The notes: generated from the letters alone by a model not told the origin. 64,000 nt of DNA from Zeimonas sediminis (GCF_023721795.1 NZ_JAMQYE010000002.1:541680-605679); one strand, 5' to 3'; positions 9,846-18,975 are shown, counted from the first letter of the stretch. Translations and numbers: made by a program.

Positions 9846-9952
9846 GGACCCGGTTGCGGCGGCTGGCGGCCGACGAACGGTCGGCGGCGAACGAGAGCGT
9901 GAAAAAGGTCACGCGGCCGAGGGCCGCAGGACGAGGAACCCGCCTCGCAAGC

Positions 9953-10012
9953 GACGCATCGCGTCACGCGAGGCACTTGGCGAGTGACGCGTTGCGTCAC
10001 CTTCGGGTGACG
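9953..10012. promoter_or_regulatory. Cluster of GCGTCAC/GTGACGC half-sites upstream of pilA
   Basis: Within 60 bp there are GACGC (9953-9957), GCGTCAC (9961-9967), GTGACGC (9984-9990), GCGTCAC (9994-10000) and GTGACG (10007-10012). The last three form two mutually exclusive perfect hairpins, one with a TTCG loop. The cluster sits about 120-180 bp upstream of the pilA sigma-54 promoter, where an enhancer-binding activator such as PilR would bind. This role is inferred from position. Confidence 0.5.
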
Positions 10013-10105
10013 ATGTACGTCAACTGCGCGGCGTCCCTGCCCCGGTGCATCTAGGCGCCAGCCGGCGCACTCCTTCGACCGCCGGGCTCGGTGCTCGCCC
10101 CACCC

Positions 10106-10237
10106 CTAGAGCGCCGCGCCAATCAGTTCCGCCGAGACACGGCGCAGCACGGAGGGTGAAGCCCGTTCGAGGCCGCCGACCGCCGCCAGCGAAGTCAGCG
10201 GGCTGGCGTCGGCGAGAACGATCGAGGATCTTTTCGT
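10106..10237 (-). pseudogene. Remnant of a PIN-domain toxin, internally deleted
   Basis: The minus-strand frame ending at the TAG at 10106-10108 reads IVLADASPLTSLAAVGGL, the typical first strand and metal-binding Asp of a PIN-domain ribonuclease, and then passes directly into SPSVLRRVSAEL, which resembles the extreme C-terminus of such toxins. About 80-90 residues with the remaining acidic metal ligands are missing, so it cannot be active. The codon where an ATG would be expected (overlapping the antitoxin frame) is ACG at 10237. Recognition is by motif memory only. Confidence 0.5.
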
Positions 10238-10361
10238 CGTCCAGGTGCACGAGCACCGCATCGGGATGATTCCGGCGGGTCACGACGACGAAGTCCGTCC
10301 GCGCCATTCGGAGCACCGCGGACGGATCGTTCTGCGGTTGTCCGATGCCGACGGCCTTCGT
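10233..10361 (-). pseudogene. Remnant of a Phd-type antitoxin
   Basis: Minus-strand frame reading KAVGIGQPQNDPSAVLRM followed by FVVVTRRNHPDAVLVHLDDE, the N-terminal DNA-binding pattern of Phd/prevent-host-death antitoxins (NDPSAVLR...VVVTxR..P.AVLV.L). The expected start position holds ACG (10359-10361) behind a GAGGAAGG ribosome-site-like sequence, and the C-terminal half is replaced by the truncated PIN frame. It is the upstream member of a decayed toxin-antitoxin pair. The remainder of the 10013-10400 gap shows no other gene. Confidence 0.45.
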
Positions 10362-10400
10362 GCCCCTTCCTCGTGACGGAAGAAGATGCCGGGCCGCCGC

Positions 10401-11165
10401 TCAGACCTCCAGCACCTCTCCCCGCTCCAGCACCCGCGGCGAGAACCTTCCCGCCCAGGCCTCGATCTCGCGCTCGATCGTCACCCGGTCGCTCGGCTTC
10501 AGGTGCGTGATCAGCACCTGCGGCTCGCGGCGCAGCTTGGCGAGCTCCTCGCCGAGCTGGATCGGGTAGAGATGCCTGGCGGTGGTGGCCAGGTCCTGGT
10601 CGCGGTTGGCGAAGGCGGTCTCGATGATCAGGAAGCGCAGGTCCTCGACGCCGTTCACCTGGCGCCAGAACTCGTCGTTCGGGCCGGTGTCGCCGGAGAA
10701 CACGAAGGAGCCGTTGCGCGAGTGCACGTGGAAGGCCAGCGCCGGCACCGTGTGGGTGGCGGCCAGGCTGCGCACCGAGCGGGTGCCCACGTGCACAGTC
10801 TGGTCGATCGACAGCGGCTCGAACTTCATCCACGGCCGGTCGTAGTGCGGGATCTCGGTGAAGTCGGGCCAGATCACCCAGTTGAAGATGTGAGTGCGCA
10901 GCGCGTCGATCGTCTCGGGCAGCGCGTGCACGGTGATCGGCTTCTTGCGCAGCCCGCCCACCGAGTCCACCAGCAGCGGCAGCGCGCAGATGTGGTCCAG
11001 GTGCGAGTGCGTGAGGAAGACGTGGTCGATCGCGGCAAGCTCTTCGACCGTGAGGTCCTCGACCCCGGTGCCGGCATCGAGAAGGATGTCGGAGTCGACC
11101 AGGAACGAGGTCGTCCGGGCGCGCGCGCCGATCCCGCCGCTACACCCGAGAACCCGTACCTTCAT
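10401..11165 (-). CDS. Metallo-beta-lactamase-fold hydrolase, class II cAMP phosphodiesterase type
   Basis: A 254-residue metallo-beta-lactamase-fold enzyme, likely hydrolysing 3',5'-cyclic nucleotides. Zinc-site motifs are LTHSHLDHI near the N-terminus, THTVPALAFHV in the middle, FSGDTGPND and the final VLITHLKPSD. The HxHLDH pattern is shared by class II cyclic-nucleotide phosphodiesterases (PDE1 type) and by other family members, so the substrate is an inference supported by the adenylate cyclase gene directly upstream. ATG at 11165 is chosen because GAGGAG precedes it at good spacing; the ATG at 11195 overlaps the cyclase stop and lacks a comparable site. Confidence 0.8.
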   Translation of the reverse strand: MKVRVLGCSGGIGARARTTSFLVDSDILLDAGTGVEDLTVEELAAIDHVFLTHSHLDHICALPLLVDSVGGLRKKPITVHALPETIDALRTHIFNWVIWPDFTEIPHYDRPWMKFEPLSIDQTVHVGTRSVRSLAATHTVPALAFHVHSRNGSFVFSGDTGPNDEFWRQVNGVEDLRFLIIETAFANRDQDLATTARHLYPIQLGEELAKLRREPQVLITHLKPSDRVTIEREIEAWAGRFSPRVLERGEVLEV

Positions 11166-11191
11166 CGAACGCTCCTCGGCGTCGGCATCTG

Positions 11192-13288
11192 TCATCGGTC
11201 GGCTTGAGCCAGCGGCGCCGACTCCGTGCGGCCCGCCCGGATCGGCGGCGGCTCGACGCCTGCCGCCGTCTCCGGCCAGGCCGGCGAATCGCCGGCAAGG
11301 TCCGCCGCGCCTTCCAGCCGCCCGGCCTCGGGCTGCACAAGCGCCGGGGCATCCGCTCGGACCCCGGACCGCCCAGCCGGCAGCGGAACGAAGAGCCGCA
11401 CCGCGTCGGAGCGCCCCTGGATCCGGACCGGACCGAGCTCCGCGAACCGCCGGCCCGTGCAGGCCCTTGCAGTCGCTTCGCCGACGATGATCGGCACTTC
11501 ATGGTGCTTGGTCAAGGTCTCGAGGCGCGACGCCAGGTTCACCGCGTCGCCGATCGCCGTGTAGGTGCGCCGCGCCGCGGAGCCCATGTCGCCGACCTGC
11601 GCGAAGCCGGTGTTCACGCCGACGCCGATCGACAGCGCCGGCAGGCCGCGCATGATGAAGTCCGCCGAGAGCCGGCGCGCCGCCTCCTGCATCGCCTGGG
11701 CCGCGGCGACGGCGTGCTCCGCGTGATTCGGGTCTTCCATCGGGGCGCCCCAGAACGCCATGACCGCGTCGCCGATGTACTTGTCGACGGTGCCCCCGTG
11801 CTCGTGCACGACGTCCGTCATCGCCGTGAGCACGGTGTTCAGGTACTCGCGAAGGGCCGCAGGCTCCATCGACTCGGCCATCCGGGTGAAGCCGCGGATG
11901 TCGGCGAACAGGATCGTGATCTCGCGGTTCTCGATCTCACCCGCCCGCCAGCGCACCGGATCCCGCGCCATCTGCTCGACGAGCGTCGGGGACAGGTACT
12001 CCCCGAACAGGCGCACCACCGCGCGCCGCGCCCGGCCCTCGGCCATGTAGCCCAGCAGCAGGTTGAACACCGCCAGCACGAGGATCGCGACCATCGGCCC
12101 GGCCAGCGGAAGCACCAGGCCCAGGGTCCAGTACGCCGCCGAATTGCCGCCCACCACCAGGACCAGCGCGGCGCCGCTCGCGGCGACGGTGCCGATCGGG
12201 CCGAGCATCGGGAGCAGCACTGCCAGCGTCCCTCCGACCAGCAACGTGACCAGCGCCGCGCCGATGCCGGCCTCGAGAGGCCTGCGCGGGACCGCGTCGT
12301 CGAGCGCCCCGGCCAGCAGCGAGGCGTGGATCTCGACGCCCGGAAACACCTCGTTGACGGGCGTCGCGCGCAGGTCGGTGAGGCCGGGCGCGCTGGTGCC
12401 GACCAGGACGATCCGGTCGCGCATCACCGACCAGTCGACCCGGCCGTCGAGCACGTCGGCGGCCGAGACGTAGCGGAAGCGTCCGCCCGAGGCGCCGCCC
12501 CGCCCCGCGAAGGGGACCATGGCCGTGTAGCCGACCGACACCGGGATCGAGACGTCGCCCCGCTCGCCTGCCAGCCTCAGCAGGTCTCCGTCGACGATGA
12601 CCGCGCCCGCGCCGAGGTACTGTCGCAGCACCGCCAGCGCGAAGGACTCGTGGACCACTTCGCCGTACGAGGCCAGCATCGGCAGGGCCCGGATCGTGCC
12701 GTCGACGTCGATCCCGGCGCCGATGAAGGGGTTGAAGAAGCCCTGCGCCGCGGCCGCCCTGGCCAGCAGCGGCAGGTTGCTGCCGTAGCCGTCGGCGTCG
12801 ATCAGGTCCAGCAATCCGGTCTCGGCCACGGCGCCGCGCCCGAAGACCGGCGCCGGAAGCATGCCGCTGGCTCTGCCGCTGCGGTCGCTGGTCAGGTAGT
12901 AGCCGAGGACGGTCGGGCGTCCGGCCAGCGAGCGCGCGAACGCCGCGTCCCCGGCGCCGCCGTCGCGCTGGGGCTCGCCGAACAGGATGTCGTAGCCGAC
13001 GACCGCCGGCTTGCCACGCTCGAAGATCGCGTCGTTGAGCGCCGCGACCGTCTCGCGCGGCCAGGGCCAGCGGCCCCGCTCGGCCAGGCTGCGCTCGTCG
13101 ATGTCGACGATCACGATGCGCGGATCCTGCTTCGGGGACGCCGCTTGCTGGCGGCTGTCGTAGACATGCCGGTCGATGCCGGTCAGCATCGATACCGGCT
13201 GGACGCCGGCGTCGTGGGCAGCGAGCAGGAGGACGTAGGCGAGCCCGTTCAGGGCCCTGAGCAGGCGGATCCGCCGCAGCGCCGTCAT
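11192..13288 (-). CDS. CHASE2-domain class III adenylate cyclase
   Basis: Membrane-bound cyclase of 698 residues. An N-terminal membrane helix is followed by a periplasmic CHASE2 sensor domain (VIVDIDERSLAERGRWPW, then VGTSAPGLTDLRATPV), a cluster of about three membrane helices (residues ~330-415), and a C-terminal class III cyclase domain. Metal-binding aspartates are in FADIRGFT and DKYIGDAVMAFW; the Lys of DKYIGD and Thr of TYTAIGDAVNLASRLE are the adenine-selecting pair of class IIIb enzymes, with Asn and Arg transition-state residues in NLASR. I therefore predict cAMP rather than cGMP. The gene is 13 nt from an FHA gene upstream and 26 nt from a putative phosphodiesterase downstream. 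The CHASE2 ligand is unknown. Confidence 0.92.
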   Translation of the reverse strand: MTALRRIRLLRALNGLAYVLLLAAHDAGVQPVSMLTGIDRHVYDSRQQAASPKQDPRIVIVDIDERSLAERGRWPWPRETVAALNDAIFERGKPAVVGYDILFGEPQRDGGAGDAAFARSLAGRPTVLGYYLTSDRSGRASGMLPAPVFGRGAVAETGLLDLIDADGYGSNLPLLARAAAAQGFFNPFIGAGIDVDGTIRALPMLASYGEVVHESFALAVLRQYLGAGAVIVDGDLLRLAGERGDVSIPVSVGYTAMVPFAGRGGASGGRFRYVSAADVLDGRVDWSVMRDRIVLVGTSAPGLTDLRATPVNEVFPGVEIHASLLAGALDDAVPRRPLEAGIGAALVTLLVGGTLAVLLPMLGPIGTVAASGAALVLVVGGNSAAYWTLGLVLPLAGPMVAILVLAVFNLLLGYMAEGRARRAVVRLFGEYLSPTLVEQMARDPVRWRAGEIENREITILFADIRGFTRMAESMEPAALREYLNTVLTAMTDVVHEHGGTVDKYIGDAVMAFWGAPMEDPNHAEHAVAAAQAMQEAARRLSADFIMRGLPALSIGVGVNTGFAQVGDMGSAARRTYTAIGDAVNLASRLETLTKHHEVPIIVGEATARACTGRRFAELGPVRIQGRSDAVRLFVPLPAGRSGVRADAPALVQPEAGRLEGAADLAGDSPAWPETAAGVEPPPIRAGRTESAPLAQADR

Positions 13289-13301
13289 CGCGGGCGACCG
13301 C

Positions 13302-14093
13302 TCACGCGCCCAGCCTGAAGCGCAGCATCGTGCCGGCCAGCTCGATCAGGTCGCCGTCGGCCAGCCGGTGCGCGGTCAGGCCGATCGGCTCGCCGTTGAC
13401 CTGCGGGAAGGTCAGGCCCTCGAGGTGGGTGATGAAATAGCCCCCGCGGCGCCGGGAGATCACCGCCACCTGGCCGGCGATCCCGCCGACCCGGCAGATC
13501 GCCTGATCCAGCGGCTGGGACTGCCCGGCCTGCGTGCCGCTCAGGTATTCGACCCGGCCGGGCTGGACGGGCTCGGCGTCGGCCGCCGCGAGCGGATCGC
13601 CGGCGGACTGCGTACCGCGCGACGCGCCGTGGGAATCGGGCACGGCCGAGCCGGCTGCGAGGTCGGGCAGCCCGCCCTCGGCCGGCGCGCCGGCGTGCGC
13701 CAGGTCGCTGCGGCCCTGCTGGCCGGGCGCGGACCCGCCGGCCTCGGCGGCGGACGAACGGGCCGCCTCGAAGCGCAGGCGGTAGATGCCGATGTCGACG
13801 ATGTCGCCGTCGACCAGGGTGCGCTGCTTGATCGGCAGGCCGTTGACCATCGTGCCGTTGCGGCTGCCGAGGTCGTGGATCGCGACCTCGCCGTTGCGCA
13901 CGCGGACCAGCGCGTGCTCGCCGCTGACCGTGAGGTCGTCGAGCTGGACGTCGTTGTACGGCCGCCGCCCTATCGTCAGCATGTTGGCGACGATGGCGAC
14001 CGTGCGCAGCTCCACCGCGCCGGCGGCGAGGTAGAGCCGCAGCGTGGGGACGAGTCCGCGCGGGGCGGAAGCGGGGTTTCCTTGGTCAGACAC
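13302..14093 (-). CDS. FHA-domain protein, two FHA-like domains
   Basis: Phosphothreonine-binding adaptor of ~263 residues. The first FHA domain is canonical: LTIGRRPYNDVQLDD, then VSGEHALVRV, and LGSRNGTMVNG. A ~90-residue Ala/Gly/Gln-rich linker leads to a second, degenerate FHA-like domain (VGGIAGQVAVISRRRGGYFI ... QVNGEPI ... DGDLIELAG) lacking the SxxH and RNG residues. The partner is not evident; no Ser/Thr kinase is encoded in the window. GTG at 14093 starts a protein beginning SDQGNPASAP; longer readings add low-complexity Arg-rich sequence. Immediately upstream of the cyclase, so likely part of its signalling unit. Confidence 0.85.
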   Translation of the reverse strand: MSDQGNPASAPRGLVPTLRLYLAAGAVELRTVAIVANMLTIGRRPYNDVQLDDLTVSGEHALVRVRNGEVAIHDLGSRNGTMVNGLPIKQRTLVDGDIVDIGIYRLRFEAARSSAAEAGGSAPGQQGRSDLAHAGAPAEGGLPDLAAGSAVPDSHGASRGTQSAGDPLAAADAEPVQPGRVEYLSGTQAGQSQPLDQAICRVGGIAGQVAVISRRRGGYFITHLEGLTFPQVNGEPIGLTAHRLADGDLIELAGTMLRFRLGA

Positions 14094-14226
14094 GGGCCGC
14101 CTGCGGCAAACGGAGATCGGAGTTCGACGATTCGCGAAGCCTACCGTCACTCGCCGGCCGCCCGGAGGAACTATGTCATGAACGGCCGCGCGCTGCCGCC
14201 GGGCGGCGGCTGCGCGCTGCCGCCGG

Positions 14227-14943
14227 TCAGTGCGCGGCCCCCGCCGGGCGACGCCGGGCGATCGCCATGCCCCAGCCGACCACCACGATGGCACCGACGA
14301 TCGAGGCACCGTACTTCAGCGCCGACGAAGGCTCGCCGATCTGCCCGACGGCGACCGGGTCGGTGATCATCATCCCGCCCGCGATCCAGCCGAGCAGCGC
14401 GCCGCCGGCGGTGACCACCAGCGGGTAGCGCTCGATCAGCTTGAGCACCAGGGTGCTGCCCCAGACGATCAGCGGGATGCTGACCAGCAGGCCGAAGATC
14501 ACCAGGCCGAGCTGGTGGTCGGGATCGGCCTGGTTGGCCGCGCCGGCGATCGCGATCACGTTGTCGAAGCTCATCACCAGGTCGGCGACGATGATCGTCT
14601 TGATCGCCGCGAACAGCGTGCTGCCGCCTTCCAGGTTGCCGTGGCCGTCTTCGTCGCCCGGCGCCACCAGCTTGATGCCGATCCAGATCAGCAGGGCGCC
14701 GCCGATCAGTTTCAGGAAGGGCACCTGCAGCAGGGTGACCGCGAACGCGATCAGGATCACCCGCAGGACGATCGCGCCTGCCGTGCCCCAGAGGATGCCC
14801 TTCATCTTCTGGTGCTGCGGCAGGTTGCGGCAGGCCAGCGCGATGACGACCGCGTTGTCGCCGCCGAGCAGGATGTCGATCAGGATGATCTGGAAGACCG
14901 CGCCCCAGTGGAGCGTGGTGAGGAACTCGATCGCGGAATCCAT
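14227..14943 (-). CDS. TerC family integral membrane protein
   Basis: TerC/YjbE family protein of 238 residues with about seven membrane segments. The family signature is clear: ILLGGDNAVVIALACRNLP in the first helix pair, and VADLVMSFDNVIAIAGAA, both carrying the conserved membrane Asp/Asn residues. The family has been linked to metal (manganese, tellurite) handling and to exoenzyme metalation; the exact substrate here is unknown. ATG at 14943 has GGAGGA 9 nt upstream. It follows sucD by 19 nt, the usual order in Burkholderiales. Confidence 0.92.
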   Translation of the reverse strand: MDSAIEFLTTLHWGAVFQIILIDILLGGDNAVVIALACRNLPQHQKMKGILWGTAGAIVLRVILIAFAVTLLQVPFLKLIGGALLIWIGIKLVAPGDEDGHGNLEGGSTLFAAIKTIIVADLVMSFDNVIAIAGAANQADPDHQLGLVIFGLLVSIPLIVWGSTLVLKLIERYPLVVTAGGALLGWIAGGMMITDPVAVGQIGEPSSALKYGASIVGAIVVVGWGMAIARRRPAGAAH

Positions 14944-14962
14944 CGGGCGCGGTCCTCCGGGC

Positions 14963-15844
14963 TCAGAGCACGCTCTTGAGCAGGCGGGCCATCTCGGACG
15001 GATTGCGCGTGACCTTGATGCCGCAGGCTTCCATGACCTCGAGCTTGGCATCGGCGGTGTCGGCGCCGCCGGAAATCAGAGCGCCGGCATGGCCCATGCG
15101 CTTGCCCGGGGGTGCGGTGACGCCGGCGATGAAGCCCACCACCGGCTTCTTCATGTTGTCCTTGACCCAGCGCGCCGCGTTGACCTCGTCGGGGCCGCCG
15201 ATCTCGCCGATCATGATCACCGCGTCGGTGTCCGGATCGTCGTTGAACATGCGCATCACGTCGATGTGCTTGAGGCCGTTGATCGGGTCGCCGCCAATGC
15301 CGACCGCCGACGACTGGCCCAGGCCCAGCTCGGTGAGCTGCGCGACCGCCTCGTAGGTCAGCGTGCCCGAGCGCGAAACGACGCCGATGCGGCCCTTGCG
15401 GTGGATGTGGCCCGGCATGATGCCGATCTTCAGCTCGTCGGGGGTGATCACGCCGGGGCAGTTCGGGCCGAGCAGCAGGGTCTTGCTGTTCGCCTTGCGC
15501 ATGCGGTCGCGCACCACGATCATGTCGCGCACCGGGATGCCCTCGGTGATGCAGATGACCAGGTCGAGCTCGGCGTCCACCGCCTCCTGGATGGCCGCGG
15601 CGGCGCCGGCCGGCGGCACGTAGATCACCGACACGGTCGCGCCGGTCTCGGCCTTGGCTTCCTTGACGCTGGCGTAGATGGGGATGCCCTCGAAGTCCTC
15701 GCCGGCCTTCTTCGGGTTCACGCCGGCCACGAAGGCGGCCTTGCCGTTGGCGTACTCGCGGCACATCCGCGTGTGGAACTGGCCGGTCTTGCCGGTGATT
15801 CCCTGCGTGATGACCTTGGTGTCCTTGTCGATCAGGATGCTCAT
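14963..15844 (-). CDS. sucD: Succinyl-CoA ligase, alpha subunit
   Basis: Alpha subunit (293 residues) of the TCA-cycle enzyme that converts succinyl-CoA to succinate with nucleotide triphosphate formation. The CoA-binding Rossmann domain ([11 protein letters not shown]) is N-terminal; the phosphohistidine loop is [10 protein letters not shown] near the C-terminus. Full family length. It starts 16 nt after the sucC stop, so the two subunits are translated from one message. Confidence 0.98.
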   Translation of the reverse strand: MSILIDKDTKVITQGITGKTGQFHTRMCREYANGKAAFVAGVNPKKAGEDFEGIPIYASVKEAKAETGATVSVIYVPPAGAAAAIQEAVDAELDLVICITEGIPVRDMIVVRDRMRKANSKTLLLGPNCPGVITPDELKIGIMPGHIHRKGRIGVVSRSGTLTYEAVAQLTELGLGQSSAVGIGGDPINGLKHIDVMRMFNDDPDTDAVIMIGEIGGPDEVNAARWVKDNMKKPVVGFIAGVTAPPGKRMGHAGALISGGADTADAKLEVMEACGIKVTRNPSEMARLLKSVL

Positions 15845-15860
15845 CGGGTGATCCTCGTTG

Positions 15861-17027
15861 TCAGTTGCCGGCCGCGGCGGCCACGACCTTCTGGGCGGCC
15901 TCGGCCATCGTGTCGGCCGAGATGATCGGCAGGCCCGATTCGGCCAGCAGCTTCTTGCCCAGGTCCTCGTTCGTGCCCTTCATGCGGACCACCAGCGGCA
16001 CCTTCAGGCCGACGGCCTTGCTGGCCGCGATCACGCCCTCGGCGATGACGTCGCAGCGCATGATCCCGCCGAAGATGTTGACGAGGATCGCCTTCAGGTT
16101 CGGGTTGCGCAGCATGATCTTGAAGGCCTCGGTGACCTTCTCGGTCGTGGCGCCGCCGCCCACGTCGAGGAAGTTCGCGGGCTCGCCGCCGAACAGCTTG
16201 ATCGTGTCCATCGTGGCCATGGCCAGGCCGGCGCCGTTGACCAGGCAGCCGATGTTGCCGTCGAGCTGGATGTAGGCCAGGTCGAACTTGCTGGCCTCGA
16301 TCTCGGCCGGGTCTTCCTCGTCGAGGTCGCGCAGCTCGACGATCTCGGGGTGACGGAACAGCGCGTTCGAGTCGAAGTTCAGCTTCGCGTCGAGCGCGAC
16401 GACCTTGCCGTCACCGGTGAGGATCAGCGGGTTGATCTCCGCCAGCGACGCGTCGGTGTCCCAGAAGGCCTTGTACAGCCCGTGCAGCACGGTGCGAGCC
16501 TGCGGCAGGCTTTCGGCCGGGATGCCGATCTTCGTGGCGATCTCGTCGGCCTCGGCGTCGGTGAGCCCGGCGGCCGGGTCGATGAAGACCTTGTGCAGCA
16601 GCTCGGGGGTCTTCTCGGCGACCTCCTCGATGTCCATGCCGCCTTCGCTGGAGGCCATCAGCGCGACGCGCTGCGTGACGCGGTCGACGACCAGGCCCAC
16701 GTAGAGCTCCTTGCGGATGTCGGCGCCTTCCTCGATCAGCAGGCGGCGGACCTTCTGGCCCTCGGGGCCGGTCTGGTGCGTGACCAGCTGCATCCCGAGG
16801 ATCTCGTTCGACAGCTTGCGGACCTCGTCGATCGAGCGGGCGAGCTTCACGCCGCCGCCCTTGCCTCGACCGCCCGCATGGATCTGCGCCTTGACGACCC
16901 AGACCGGGCCGCCGAGGGCCTCGGCAGCCTTGACCGCCTCGTCGACCGAGAAGCAGGGAATGCCGCGGGGCACCGCGACACCGTACTTCTTCAGGATTTC
17001 CTTGCCCTGGTACTCATGGATCTTCAC
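15861..17027 (-). CDS. sucC: Succinyl-CoA ligase, beta subunit
   Basis: ATP-grasp beta subunit, 388 residues, the family's exact usual length when translation begins at GTG 17027 (peptide starting with [11 protein letters not shown], preceded by GGGGGAAGAG). ATP-grasp motifs include [16 protein letters not shown] and the magnesium-binding [19 protein letters not shown] is the subunit-interface loop. Longer upstream frame has no family similarity. First gene of sucC-sucD-terC and probably of the following FHA-cyclase genes too. Confidence 0.98.
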   Translation of the reverse strand: MKIHEYQGKEILKKYGVAVPRGIPCFSVDEAVKAAEALGGPVWVVKAQIHAGGRGKGGGVKLARSIDEVRKLSNEILGMQLVTHQTGPEGQKVRRLLIEEGADIRKELYVGLVVDRVTQRVALMASSEGGMDIEEVAEKTPELLHKVFIDPAAGLTDAEADEIATKIGIPAESLPQARTVLHGLYKAFWDTDASLAEINPLILTGDGKVVALDAKLNFDSNALFRHPEIVELRDLDEEDPAEIEASKFDLAYIQLDGNIGCLVNGAGLAMATMDTIKLFGGEPANFLDVGGGATTEKVTEAFKIMLRNPNLKAILVNIFGGIMRCDVIAEGVIAASKAVGLKVPLVVRMKGTNEDLGKKLLAESGLPIISADTMAEAAQKVVAAAAGN

Positions 17028-17297
17028 GACTCTTCCCCCAATTCGACTCGGTTTTCTTGTGCAAGGACGACATCGGCAGGCCGACGCCAACACGGTTGAT
17101 AGCAGACATTCACCTCGCCACACGGACGCACGCCGCTGTGCAGCGGCGTGTGGCAAGGACTGACATCGATCGGTTCGACCTCGGGAAGCCGACCGAACGG
17201 CCGGCGGAAAAGCCTCGGAGTTTAGCACGCGACCAGGTGCGCGCTGCGGTGCGGCAAGGCCCGCCGCAGCCTGCGGACGGCGTCTGCGCGAGCGTAA
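17028..17297. other. recX-sucC intergenic region with a strong hairpin
   Basis: No gene seen. The region holds a 9-bp perfect hairpin (17129-17137 with 17142-17150, CACGCCGCT/AGCGGCGTG, loop GTGC), flanked by GCCACAC and GTGTGGC that can compete for pairing. On the minus strand it lies after recX and about 100 nt before the sucC start, so it may be a recX terminator without a U-run or a sucC leader structure. Confidence 0.4.
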
Positions 17298-17825
17298 CTA
17301 GCCGGCCGGATCGAAGGGGTCGTCCGCCGGGTCGAAGGGCTCGGCCTCGTCGGGATCGGAACGACCGCCGACGACGCGGCGGACGACGTCTGCGCGAAAT
17401 CCGCGCGACATCAGGAAACGGATTTGCCTGGCACGGGCCTGCGGAGAGTCGGGCGGCGCGCCGAACCGGCGCTGCCAGAGGGCCCGCGCACGAAACAGTT
17501 CGCTCTTCTCGAGCTCCGACACCTCCCGCTCGACCAGCGCCGGCTCGACCGCATGCGAGCGCAGTTCGTGCCGGATCAGCGCCGAGCCGAAGCGCTCGGC
17601 CTTTCGATGCACCAGCGACTCGGCGAAGCGCTGGTTCGACAGCAGCCTGGCAGCCTCGAGCTCGTCGAGCACCCGCTCGAGCGCCTCGGGCGACTCGGCA
17701 TGCGGCGCCAGCTTGCGTTGCAGCTCGAGCCGGCTGTGCTCGCGCCGCGACAGGAAGCGCAAGGCCCGGCCCTTGAGCGAAAGCTGCGGACGCCTTCGCT
17801 GCGGCGAGCCCGACGCGTCGCTCAC
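17298..17825 (-). CDS. recX: Regulatory protein RecX
   Basis: RecX inhibits RecA filament extension. The 175-residue protein consists of three-helix RecX repeats, with recognisable segments ALRFLSRREHSRLELQRKL, LLSNQRFAESLVHRKAERFG and IRFLMSRGFRADVVRRVV. GTG at 17825 is chosen since it lies 26 nt after recA and includes the whole domain; the acidic tail (DPDEAEPFDPADDPFDPAG) is an ordinary variation. Expected to be co-induced with recA by read-through. Confidence 0.93.
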   Translation of the reverse strand: MSDASGSPQRRRPQLSLKGRALRFLSRREHSRLELQRKLAPHAESPEALERVLDELEAARLLSNQRFAESLVHRKAERFGSALIRHELRSHAVEPALVEREVSELEKSELFRARALWQRRFGAPPDSPQARARQIRFLMSRGFRADVVRRVVGGRSDPDEAEPFDPADDPFDPAG

Positions 17826-17850
17826 TGCCCGGCGCGGCACCGGCCGCCGA

Positions 17851-18903
17851 TCAGGCCGCCTGCTCGGCGGAACCGCGACCGGCGACGCCGAAATGCTCGC
17901 GAATGCGGTTCTCGATGTCGAGGGCCATTTCAGCATGCTCGCGCAGGTACTCGCGCACGTTGTCCTTGCCCTGCCCGATGCGTTCGCCGCCGTAGCTGTA
18001 CCAGGCGCCGCTCTTCTCGACGATGTTGCAGTTGACGCCGAGGTCGATTATCTCGCCCTCTCGCGAGATGCCTTCGCCGTAGAGGATGTCGAACTCCGCC
18101 TGCTTGAACGGCGGCGCCACCTTGTTCTTGACGACCTTGACACGGGTCTCGTTGCCGATGACCTCGTCGCCCTTCTTGATGGAGCCGGTGCGCCGGATGT
18201 CCAGGCGGACCGACGAATAGAACTTCAGCGCATTGCCGCCGGTGGTGGTTTCGGGATTGCCGAACATCACGCCGATCTTCATCCGGATCTGGTTGATGAA
18301 GATGACCAGGCAGTTGGTGCGCTTGATCGTGGCGGTCAGCTTGCGAAGCGCCTGCGACATCAGCCGCGCCTGCAGGCCGGGCAGCGAGTCGCCCATTTCG
18401 CCTTCGATCTCGGCCTTGGGGGTGAGGGCCGCGACAGAGTCGACGACGATCAGGTCGACCGAGCCCGAACGCACCAGCGCGTCGGCGATTTCCAGTGCCT
18501 GCTCGCCGGTGTCGGGCTGGGAGATCAGCAGGTCTTCGAGCTGCACGCCCAGCTTGGAGGCGTACTGGACGTCCAGTGCGTGCTCGGCGTCGATGAAGGC
18601 GCAGGTGCCGCCCAGCTTCTGCATTTCGGCGATGACCTGCAGCGTGAGCGTGGTCTTGCCCGAGGACTCGGGGCCGTAGATCTCGACGACCCGGCCGCGC
18701 GGAAGGCCGCCGACGCCCAGCGCGATGTCCAGCCCGAGCGAGCCGGTGGAGACGACCTGGATGTCGCGCTCGACCTCGGCGTCGGAGAATTTCATGATCG
18801 CGCCCTTGCCGAACTGCTTTTCGATCTGGGCCAGGGCGGCGCTGAGTGCCTTGCCGCGCTCGGTGCGGGATTTCGCGTCGTTCATGTCGATGACTTTTTC
18901 CAT
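17851..18903 (-). CDS. recA: Recombinase RecA
   Basis: DNA strand-exchange ATPase and SOS co-protease, 350 residues, full length. Walker A is [12 protein letters not shown], Walker B region [18 protein letters not shown] loop 2 region [23 protein letters not shown] at 18903 is preceded by GAGGG; a second in-frame ATG at 18885 gives the more usual N-terminus. A LexA box and promoter lie 40-70 nt upstream. Confidence 0.99.
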   Translation of the reverse strand: MEKVIDMNDAKSRTERGKALSAALAQIEKQFGKGAIMKFSDAEVERDIQVVSTGSLGLDIALGVGGLPRGRVVEIYGPESSGKTTLTLQVIAEMQKLGGTCAFIDAEHALDVQYASKLGVQLEDLLISQPDTGEQALEIADALVRSGSVDLIVVDSVAALTPKAEIEGEMGDSLPGLQARLMSQALRKLTATIKRTNCLVIFINQIRMKIGVMFGNPETTTGGNALKFYSSVRLDIRRTGSIKKGDEVIGNETRVKVVKNKVAPPFKQAEFDILYGEGISREGEIIDLGVNCNIVEKSGAWYSYGGERIGQGKDNVREYLREHAEMALDIENRIREHFGVAGRGSAEQAA

Positions 18904-18942
18904 GGTGCTGGCCCTCGTCCGGATCGGGATTCGATGGTCCGG

Positions 18943-18975
18943 ATTATTGCACAGCGATACTGTATAAACAATCAG
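18943..18975 (-). promoter_or_regulatory. recA promoter with overlapping LexA (SOS) box
   Basis: On the minus strand CTG-N10-CAG (CTGATTGTTTATACAG, positions 18975-18960) matches the SOS box. A sigma-70 type promoter TTGTTT (18971-18966), 17-nt spacer, AATAAT (18948-18943) overlaps it, so LexA would cover the -35 element. Confidence 0.85.
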
